DNA from: Bacteroidota bacterium
GTDB taxonomy: Bacteria; Bacteroidota; Bacteroidia; Flavobacteriales_D; Crocinitomicaceae
NCBI GenBank assembly: GCA_016866415.1
Contig: VGML01000058.1
Span: forward strand, 1 to 10,725
DNA: 10,725 nucleotides
Direction: 5' to 3'
A model generated the notes under the pieces. It had not been told where the DNA came from. It saw nothing but the letters and a program-made list of their open reading frames with translations, and did no database searches. The position numbers and the translations under genes are program-made. This document shows, piece after piece, positions 6,062 to 10,725 of the stretch; within the stretch, counting starts at the first letter, position 1, and the number at the start of each line of letters is the position of its first letter.

Positions 6062-6378
6062 TATTTAATCACCTCCCCTGATTTCTTTGAAAAACGTACT
6101 AATTTACCCTTATCATCAAGCTTTCTGCCTGTTCGAGAAGCAACTCCATTAACTTCAATCATCAAATTTGAAATATGAATTGAACCTTCTTTCTCTTCAA
6201 TTCCTCCTTGTGGATTTGACGCACTTGGTTTATTGTGTCGCTTAACCATGTTGACTCCTGAAACAGTTGCTCGCATTTTGTTACGATCAATTGAAAGGAT
6301 TGTTCCTTTTTGACCTTTAGATTCACCGCTTATAACAACAACAGTGTCTCCAATTTTAATGTGTAACTTCTTTTGCAT
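6061..6378 (-). CDS. rplX: Large-subunit ribosomal protein L24 (uL24)
   Basis: L24 is an early assembly initiator of the 50S subunit that binds near the 5' end of 23S rRNA. The 105-residue product has the KOW motif at the N-terminus (HIKIGDTVVVISGESKGQKG, residues 6-25). This is followed by GVNMVKRHNKPSASNPQGGI at 41-60, EGSIHISNLM at 64-73 and a C-terminal RFSKKSGEVIK. The gene follows rplN by 13 bases and its stop overlaps the rplE start by one base. Its final codons double as a Shine-Dalgarno sequence for rplE. Confidence 0.98.
   Translation of the reverse strand: MQKKLHIKIGDTVVVISGESKGQKGTILSIDRNKMRATVSGVNMVKRHNKPSASNPQGGIEEKEGSIHISNLMIEVNGVASRTGRKLDDKGKLVRFSKKSGEVIK
6068..6076 (-). promoter_or_regulatory. 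Strong Shine-Dalgarno sequence for rplE
   Basis: The last codons of rplX read GGG GAG GTG ATT AAA TAA. They contain GGAGGTGAT, a nine-base complement of the conserved 3' end of bacterial 16S rRNA (CACCUCC core). GGAGG ends 10 bases before the rplE ATG at 6061, an acceptable if slightly long spacing. None of the other starts that can be examined in this window has a comparable site, as expected for Bacteroidota. Three consecutive G-ending codons in AT-rich DNA suggest that the nucleotide sequence itself is kept. Confidence 0.65.
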
Positions 6379-6391
6379 TTCTTAATATTAT

Positions 6392-6760
6392 TTATAACAC
6401 CTCAGGTGCTAATGAAACAATTTTCATGTAGTTGTTTTCACGCAGCTCTCTCGCGACAGGTCCAAAAATACGTGTACCTCTCATTTCACCTGCTTGATTC
6501 AAAATTACGCAAGCATTATCATCAAAACGTATGTAAGAACCATCCGCTCTTCGAACTTCTTTTTTGGTTCGAACAACAACTGCTTTTGCAACTGATCCCT
6601 TTTTAACGGCTCCATTTGGCATAGCACTTTTAACAGCGACAACAATTTTATCTCCAATTGAAGCGTAACGTCTTCTTGTTCCGCCAAGAACTCGGATACA
6701 CAATACTTCTTTTGCACCTGAGTTATCTGCGACTGAAAGTCTAGATTCTGTTTGTATCAT
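6392..6760 (-). CDS. rplN: Large-subunit ribosomal protein L14 (uL14)
   Basis: This 122-residue protein is exactly the usual L14 length. It begins MIQTESRLSVADNSGAKEV. It carries CIRVLGGTRRRYASIGDKIV at 21-40, RADGSYIRFDDNACVILN at 71-88 and the C-terminal GTRIFGPVARELRENNYMKI at 95-114. L14 is a five-stranded barrel protein that forms an intersubunit bridge with 16S rRNA and binds near L19 and L3. It is the first gene of the classical spc segment but follows rpsQ by only 9 bases. No promoter or terminator is visible at that junction, so S10 and spc appear to be one transcription unit here. Confidence 0.98.
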   Translation of the reverse strand: MIQTESRLSVADNSGAKEVLCIRVLGGTRRRYASIGDKIVVAVKSAMPNGAVKKGSVAKAVVVRTKKEVRRADGSYIRFDDNACVILNQAGEMRGTRIFGPVARELRENNYMKIVSLAPEVL

Positions 6761-6769
6761 CTCTCTGTG

Positions 6770-7027
6770 TTATTTAGCTCTTTCAACAATTTCTACTAAT
6801 CTCCAATTTTTTGTTTTACTCAAAGGACGAGTTTCCATGATTTTAACAGTATCACCGATATTGCAATCATTTGTTTCATCGTGAGCAACAAATTTTTTGG
6901 TCCTCTTTACGAACTTACCATACTTCGGGTGCTTTACTTTTCTTTCAACAGAAACGACAATGGATTTATCCATTTTATCGCTTGTTACAACACCAATTCT
7001 CTCTTTTCTTAAATTACGTTTTTCCAT
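6770..7027 (-). CDS. rpsQ: Small-subunit ribosomal protein S17 (uS17)
   Basis: S17 is a small OB-fold protein that binds 16S rRNA early in 30S assembly. I place the start at the ATG at 7027-7025, giving 85 residues beginning MEKRNLRKERIGVV, the usual beginning and length in Bacteroidota. A GTG at 7048 would add seven residues (MLAKILR) that do not belong to the family and would overlap the rpmC stop. The core shows SDKMDKSIVVSV at 16-27, KHPKYGKFVKRTKKFVAHDE at 32-51, and GDTVKIMETRPLSKTKNWRL at 58-77. The gap to rpmC is then 20 bases. Confidence 0.97.
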   Translation of the reverse strand: MEKRNLRKERIGVVTSDKMDKSIVVSVERKVKHPKYGKFVKRTKKFVAHDETNDCNIGDTVKIMETRPLSKTKNWRLVEIVERAK

Positions 7028-7047
7028 TCTAAGAATTTTTGCAAGCA

Positions 7048-7239
7048 CTAGGCTTGATTACGTTTAGTTAATTCCGTGTTCAACCTTGCTATTGACTTTC
7101 TCATAGATCTGATTCTCAATGGATTTTCAATTGGAGCCATTCTATTTGTAAGCTTTAAATTGACCAATTGAGAACTCTGATCCGTAATTTCTTTTTTCAA
7201 ATCTTCAATCGAAAGTTTCGTAATGTCTTGTTTTTTCAT
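7048..7239 (-). CDS. rpmC: Large-subunit ribosomal protein L29 (uL29)
   Basis: The 63-residue protein is L29, a two-helix hairpin at the exit of the nascent-chain tunnel next to L23, where signal recognition particle and trigger factor dock. It begins MKKQDITKLSIEDLKKEI, and the second helix contains NPLRIRSMRKSIARLNTEL at 39-57. I use the ATG at 7239-7237; an in-frame TTG two codons upstream (7245) is less likely, since ATG is available and the family normally starts close to MKxxDI. It begins 11 bases after the rplP stop and ends with TAG. Confidence 0.96.
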   Translation of the reverse strand: MKKQDITKLSIEDLKKEITDQSSQLVNLKLTNRMAPIENPLRIRSMRKSIARLNTELTKRNQA

Positions 7240-7250
7240 GATCAAATTAA

Positions 7251-7676
7251 TTAACTAGGGATAACAAAATCGTTTCTTACAACGAATTTACATTTCACGG
7301 GTAATTTTTGAGCAGCTAATCTCATCGCTTCCTTGGCAATTTCATACGGAACACCATCCGCTTCAAACATTATTCTACCTGGTTTGATAACAGCTACCCA
7401 GTGACTTGGAGCTCCCTTTCCTTTACCCATCCTTACTTCTGCCGGTTTAGAGGTTACCGGTTTGTCTGGGAAAATACGAATCCACACTTTTCCTTCACGC
7501 TTCATGTATCGTGTAACGGCAATACGAGAAGCTTCAATTTGACGTGATGTGATCCATCCTGGTTCCAAAGCCTTTAGTCCAAAGGAACCGAAAGCAATGG
7601 TTGAACCTCTATGAGATAAACCACGATTTCTACCTTTTTGTACTCTTCTAAATTTTGTTCTTTTGGGCTGTAACAT
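7251..7676 (-). CDS. rplP: Large-subunit ribosomal protein L16 (uL16)
   Basis: This 141-residue protein is L16, located between the peptidyl transferase centre and the 5S rRNA, where it helps position A-site tRNA. It begins MLQPKRTKFRRVQKGRNRG. It has TSRQIEASRIAVTRYMKREG at 43-62, IRIFPDKPVTSKP at 66-78, the VRMGKGKGAPSHWVAVIKPG loop at 81-100, and AMRLAAQKLPVKCKFV near 117-132. The arginine at 82 corresponds to the residue that is hydroxylated in E. coli L16 (Arg81). It begins 19 bases after rpsC. AGAGGAAATG precedes the start, but the GAGG is too close to the ATG for normal spacing. Confidence 0.98.
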   Translation of the reverse strand: MLQPKRTKFRRVQKGRNRGLSHRGSTIAFGSFGLKALEPGWITSRQIEASRIAVTRYMKREGKVWIRIFPDKPVTSKPAEVRMGKGKGAPSHWVAVIKPGRIMFEADGVPYEIAKEAMRLAAQKLPVKCKFVVRNDFVIPS

Positions 7677-7695
7677 TTCCTCTTAATTATTTATA

Positions 7696-8436
7696 TTACT
7701 TTTTCTTTCTTTTAGCCATTGCTGGTTTTCTCCCACTAGATGCAGATGCATTTGTTCCAGTAGCCGATACACCAATGTTTGGTGATAAATCTCTACGGCC
7801 GTATACTTCACCTCTACAAATCCAAACTTTAATTCCTAGACGACCATAAGTGGTATGGGCTTCAGAAACTGCATAATCAATATCAGCACGGAACGTGTGA
7901 AGTGGAGTTCTTCCGTCTTTATACATTTCAGAACGAGCCATTTCCGCTCCATTCAATCGACCAGAAATTTTAATTTTTATCCCTTCAGCTCCCATTCTCA
8001 TCGTTCCTGCAATTGCCATTTTAATTGCACGTCTGAATGAAATTCTAGCTTCTAATTGACGAGCAACACCATCAGCTACCAAGCGTGCATCAAGCTCAGG
8101 ACGTTTAACTTCAAATATGTTTATTTGAATTTCTTTCTTGGTAAGTTTCTTTAACTCTTCCTTAAGTTTATCAACTTCTTGACCTCCTTTACCGATAATT
8201 ACACCAGGACGTGCCGTATTGATAGTTACAGTAACCAATTTCAACGTACGCTCAATGATAATTTTTGCAATACTTGCTTTAGAGAGACGAGCATTCAAAT
8301 ATTTTCTGATTTGATCATCTTCTACAATCTTGTCACGGTACTTTCCACAGTGATTTCCTTCACCACCAAACCAATTAGATTCCCATCCATGAATGTAACC
8401 TAATCTATTTCCAATTGGATTTGTTTTTTGTCCCAT
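7696..8436 (-). CDS. rpsC: Small-subunit ribosomal protein S3 (uS3)
   Basis: The 246-residue product is S3, part of the mRNA entry channel with helicase activity. It begins MGQKTNPIGNRLGYI. A type II KH domain spans about residues 38-110 and has its GKGG loop at 82-85 (ARPGVIIGKGGQEVDKL). The C-terminal domain carries RRAIKMAIAGTMRMGAEGIK at 135-154; Arg135, Arg136 and Lys139 align with the E. coli helicase residues Arg131, Arg132 and Lys135. SGRLNGAEMAR follows at 158-168. A low-complexity basic tail (about 227-246, ending MAKRKKK) is typical of the family. It begins 8 bases after the rplV stop. Confidence 0.98.
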   Translation of the reverse strand: MGQKTNPIGNRLGYIHGWESNWFGGEGNHCGKYRDKIVEDDQIRKYLNARLSKASIAKIIIERTLKLVTVTINTARPGVIIGKGGQEVDKLKEELKKLTKKEIQINIFEVKRPELDARLVADGVARQLEARISFRRAIKMAIAGTMRMGAEGIKIKISGRLNGAEMARSEMYKDGRTPLHTFRADIDYAVSEAHTTYGRLGIKVWICRGEVYGRRDLSPNIGVSATGTNASASSGRKPAMAKRKKK

Positions 8437-8444
8437 TTCTAAAA

Positions 8445-8840
8445 TTATTTTGTACCGTCAACAACGATAGTTACGTGATTTGATCTTTTTCTAATGCGAT
8501 GAGCTCTTCCCTGCGGAGCTGGTTGAATTCTTTTCAACATTGTTCCACCACCTACTTCAACTGAACGAACTATCAAATTCTCCTCAGTAATATCAACTCC
8601 TTCATTCTTTTGCTCCCAATTGGAAATAGCCGAACGAAGTAGCTTTTCTAGACTTATTGAAGCGTCTTTTCCATTAAAATGAAGAATGTTCAAAGCCTTG
8701 TTTACTTCAATACCTCTAATTAAATCAGCCACCAATCTCATTTTTCTCGGAGAAATTTGAGAATTCTTAAGCTGTGCAATTGCAACTGACTTTTTATTGT
8801 CCTTTAGTTGTTCTGCTCTTAAACGTTTTCTTGCTCCCAT
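8445..8840 (-). CDS. rplV: Large-subunit ribosomal protein L22 (uL22)
   Basis: L22 sends a long beta hairpin into the polypeptide exit tunnel and, with L4, forms its constriction. The 131-residue protein begins MGARKRLRAEQLKDNKK. It has the core SQISPRKMRLVADLIRG at 27-43 and the tunnel hairpin region VEVGGGTMLKRIQPAPQGRA at 94-113, followed by HRIRKRSNHVTIVV. Length is within the usual range, with a short basic N-terminal extension typical of the phylum. It lies 11 bases after rpsS. Changes in this hairpin cause macrolide resistance in other bacteria; nothing unusual is seen here. Confidence 0.98.
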   Translation of the reverse strand: MGARKRLRAEQLKDNKKSVAIAQLKNSQISPRKMRLVADLIRGIEVNKALNILHFNGKDASISLEKLLRSAISNWEQKNEGVDITEENLIVRSVEVGGGTMLKRIQPAPQGRAHRIRKRSNHVTIVVDGTK

Positions 8841-8851
8841 GAATAATTATC

Positions 8852-9130
8852 TTAACGTTTCTTATCTTTTTTATTTCCTGCATGTCCACGGAAATTTCTT
8901 GTCGGAGAGAACTCCCCAAGCTTGTGTCCAACCATGTTTTCTGTTACAAAAACAGGTATAAACTTATTTCCATTGTGAACAGCAAATGTCAATCCTACAA
9001 ACTCTGGGGTAATCGTTGAAGCACGAGACCAAGTTTTAATAACTGATTTGCTATTAGATGCTTGTGCATCATCAACTCTTTTCATTAGTTTGTAATGAAC
9101 AAAAGGTGGTTTTTTTAGTGAACGACTCAT
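8852..9130 (-). CDS. rpsS: Small-subunit ribosomal protein S19 (uS19)
   Basis: This is a 92-residue S19, the 30S head protein that pairs with S13 and bridges to the 50S. It begins MSRSLKKPPFVHYKLMKRV and carries IKTWSRASTITPEFVG at 31-46. The family signature starts at residue 51 (VHNGNKFIPVFVTENMVGHK, then LGEFSPTRNFRGH to 83), and the tail is basic (GNKKDKKR). Length and motifs are normal. It lies 10 bases after rplB. The upstream TTAAGGTATG has a short purine run too close to the ATG to serve as a good binding site. Confidence 0.98.
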   Translation of the reverse strand: MSRSLKKPPFVHYKLMKRVDDAQASNSKSVIKTWSRASTITPEFVGLTFAVHNGNKFIPVFVTENMVGHKLGEFSPTRNFRGHAGNKKDKKR

Positions 9131-9140
9131 ACCTTAAATT

Positions 9141-9965
9141 CTATTTTTTTCTTCTTTCTATAATAAACTTCTCTGAATACTTTGTTTTAGATCTTGTTTT
9201 GTATCCTTTCGCTGGCATACCATTTCTAGATCTAGGGTGACCTCCGGCGTTTCTACCTTCACCACCACCCATCGGGTGATCTACCGGGTTCATAACAACA
9301 CCTCTAACACGTGGACGACGACCTAACCATCTTGAACGACCAGCTTTACCCGAAACAACCAAATTGTGCTCAGCATTTGAAACAGAACCAATCGTTGCTA
9401 AACTTGTTGTCAATATCATTCTTGTTTCTCCTGATGGCATTTTTACAATTGCATATTTTCCATCACGAGCATTCAGCTGAGCATAAGTACCTGCACCTCT
9501 TGCAATAGAACCACCTTTTCCTGGCTTCAATTCAATATTGTGAATAACTGTTCCTAGAGGAATATCAGAAAGAAACATCGCGTGTCCAATATTTGGAGTA
9601 GCATTTTTACCTGATAATATTTGATCTCCAACTTTCAAACCATTTGGAGCGATGATGTATCTTTTCTCACCATCAACATAAAATAACAATGCAATATGCG
9701 CTGTACGATTTGGATCATATTCAATTGACTTCACAGTTGCAGGAATGTCGAATTTATCTCTTTTAAAATCGATAATACGGTACTTTTGCTTGTGACCACC
9801 ACCAATGTAACGCATAGTCATTCGACCATCATTGTTACGACCACCAGATTTTTTATTACTAGCAATTAGACTCTTTTCTGGTTTTGATGCAGTTAGCTCT
9901 GCAAAATCACTAGCGACTTTGTGCCTTTGACCAGGTGTAATCGGTTTAAATTTTCTAAGACTCAT
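9141..9965 (-). CDS. rplB: Large-subunit ribosomal protein L2 (uL2)
   Basis: This 274-residue protein is L2, required for subunit association and the peptidyl transferase centre. It begins MSLRKFKPITPGQRHKV. The first (OB-like) RNA-binding domain includes GGRNNDGRMTMRYIGGGHKQ near 41-60, and the SH3-like second domain contains GKGGSIARGAGTYAQL around 149-164. The signature MNPVDHPMGGGEGRNAGGHP begins at 225. His230 of that motif, equivalent to E. coli mature His229, is kept, while the second histidine of the E. coli DHPH sequence is methionine, as is usual in Bacteroidota. The C-terminus is basic (IIERRKK). It lies 9 bases after rplW. Confidence 0.98.
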   Translation of the reverse strand: MSLRKFKPITPGQRHKVASDFAELTASKPEKSLIASNKKSGGRNNDGRMTMRYIGGGHKQKYRIIDFKRDKFDIPATVKSIEYDPNRTAHIALLFYVDGEKRYIIAPNGLKVGDQILSGKNATPNIGHAMFLSDIPLGTVIHNIELKPGKGGSIARGAGTYAQLNARDGKYAIVKMPSGETRMILTTSLATIGSVSNAEHNLVVSGKAGRSRWLGRRPRVRGVVMNPVDHPMGGGEGRNAGGHPRSRNGMPAKGYKTRSKTKYSEKFIIERRKK

Positions 9966-9974
9966 TATTCGTCA

Positions 9975-10271
9975 TTAATAATTGTTAAACAAATCAATAG
10001 TTTCACCATCTGCAACCGTAACTACAGCCTTTTTCCATTGTTTACTTTTTTGTTCAACAATACCTTTATTGGTGTATTTCACAGAGGATTTACCACCGCC
10101 ATAATTTGATGTACGAACTTCTGTGACATGCACTCCATACATTTTTTCGACGGCATTTTTAATTTCTATCTTATTAGCCTTTTTGTCAACTTCGAAAGTA
10201 AAACGATTGAATTTCTCGCTCGCATTAGTCGCTTTCTCAGTGATTAGAGGTTTTTTAATTATTGTTTGCAT
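9975..10271 (-). CDS. rplW: Large-subunit ribosomal protein L23 (uL23)
   Basis: The 98-residue product is L23, which sits at the nascent-chain exit and is the docking site for trigger factor and SRP. It begins MQTIIKKPLITEKATNASEK, with the diagnostic KPLITEKA at 7-14. It continues with FTFEVDKKANKIEIKNAVEK at 24-43 and a VHVTEVRTSNYGGGK loop at 47-61 before a final strand ending TIDLFNNY. Length is normal for bacteria. It lies 6 bases downstream of rplD, and its start (TTAAGAAGTAATG) has no strong ribosome binding site at proper spacing. Confidence 0.98.
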   Translation of the reverse strand: MQTIIKKPLITEKATNASEKFNRFTFEVDKKANKIEIKNAVEKMYGVHVTEVRTSNYGGGKSSVKYTNKGIVEQKSKQWKKAVVTVADGETIDLFNNY

Positions 10272-10277
10272 TACTTC

Positions 10278-10725
10278 TTAATTAAGTATCTTTTCAATTT
10301 TATCCAATGAATTCTCAGCAAGTACAACTTTCTTAGCATTCAATAAATCAAAAGTGTTGAACGAATCAGCTGTTACGACCTTTACTTTTCCAAGGTTACG
10401 GGATGCTAAATAAACATTATCATTTTTTTCTGGTAAAATAAAAAGAACCTTTTCATTAACAAGATTTAATGATGACACTAAACCAGTAAAATCTTTTGTT
10501 TTAGCTGCTTCAAAATTCAAATTATCAATCACCATGATCGCATCATTTTTTGCTAGATAAGAAAACGCAGATTTACGCGCTAATCTTTTCAACTTCAAGT
10601 TAAGCTTGAAATGATAATTTCTCGGTCTTGGGCCAAAAATTCGTCCACCACCAACTCTTGTTCCAGATTTTGCGCTACCCGCTCTTGCTCCACCAGTTCC
10701 TTTTTGTTTTTTCAACTTTTTAGTT
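10278..10725 (-). CDS. rplD: Large-subunit ribosomal protein L4, 5' part missing (uL4)
   Basis: The open frame enters from the high-coordinate edge already inside the gene; 148 complete codons remain from a protein normally slightly over 200 residues, so about the first 60 are outside. The visible part opens with TKKLKKQKGTGGARAGSAKS, the rRNA-binding loop of L4 that reaches the exit-tunnel wall, then GGGRIFGPRPRNYHFKLN, and continues through LARKSAFSYLAKND to the C-terminal domain ending LDKIEKILN. A TTG at 10715 is in frame but is an internal leucine and not the start. L4 represses the S10 operon in E. coli; the leader where that would occur is not in this window. Confidence 0.97.
   Translation of the reverse strand, partial: TKKLKKQKGTGGARAGSAKSGTRVGGGRIFGPRPRNYHFKLNLKLKRLARKSAFSYLAKNDAIMVIDNLNFEAAKTKDFTGLVSSLNLVNEKVLFILPEKNDNVYLASRNLGKVKVVTADSFNTFDLLNAKKVVLAENSLDKIEKILN

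Noticed and set aside
6505..6717. 70-codon minus-strand open frame inside rplN in another frame
   Set aside because: It is embedded in a fully conserved L14 gene and has no family resemblance or start signal of its own.
7028..7048. Upstream GTG start that would extend S17 by seven residues
   Set aside because: The added residues do not fit the family, the extension would overlap the rpmC stop, and the ATG at 7027 gives the normal 85-residue protein.
7677..7683. GAGG before rplP as a second Shine-Dalgarno site
   Set aside because: Only two bases separate GAGG from the ATG, too close for normal pairing, and the match is four bases long.
10278..10715. TTG at 10715 as the start of rplD
   Set aside because: The frame stays open to the window edge, and residues before the TTG continue the L4 rRNA-binding loop, so the gene is simply truncated by the window.

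Overview
The window is one uninterrupted block of the bacterial S10-spc-alpha ribosomal protein cluster. All 25 genes lie on the minus strand, so transcription runs from high to low coordinates. In that order they are rplD (5' end cut by the window edge), rplW, rplB, rpsS, rplV, rpsC, rplP, rpmC, rpsQ, rplN, rplX, rplE, rpsN, rpsH, rplF, rplR, rpsE, rpmD, rplO, secY, infA, rpmJ, rpsM, rpsK and rpsD (only its first 35 codons). Two of them, rpmD (58 codons) and rpmJ (38 codons), are very short.

The organism looks like a member of Bacteroidota, most likely Flavobacteriales. The DNA is AT-rich. Nearly every start codon is preceded by A/T-rich sequence with no Shine-Dalgarno motif. L36 is the 38-residue zinc-free form typical of the phylum. 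L2 carries DHPMGGGEGR where E. coli has DHPHGGGEGR. secY is followed directly by infA, with no adk or map between them. Assignment below phylum is inference from remembered sequences.

Layout: 9975-10725 holds rplD and rplW. 6392-9965 holds the rest of the S10 segment running into the first spc gene, rplN. 1312-6378 holds the rest of spc, ending in the translocon gene secY. 963-1309 holds infA and rpmJ. 1-951 holds the start of the alpha segment; rpoA and rplQ would be expected next, outside the window. Intergenic gaps are 0-20 bases, with one overlap (rplX/rplE). The only larger gap is 74 bases, between rpsK and rpsD. No stretch of 300 bases lacks a gene. The products assemble both ribosomal subunits, start translation (IF-1) and insert membrane proteins (SecY).

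The gene content is ordinary core genome, and I see no new system, mobile element, CRISPR array or tRNA. Three non-coding signals merit attention: a full-strength Shine-Dalgarno sequence before rplE in a lineage that rarely uses one, a foldable 74-base leader before rpsD, and an exact Bacteroidota -7 promoter box immediately upstream of secY.
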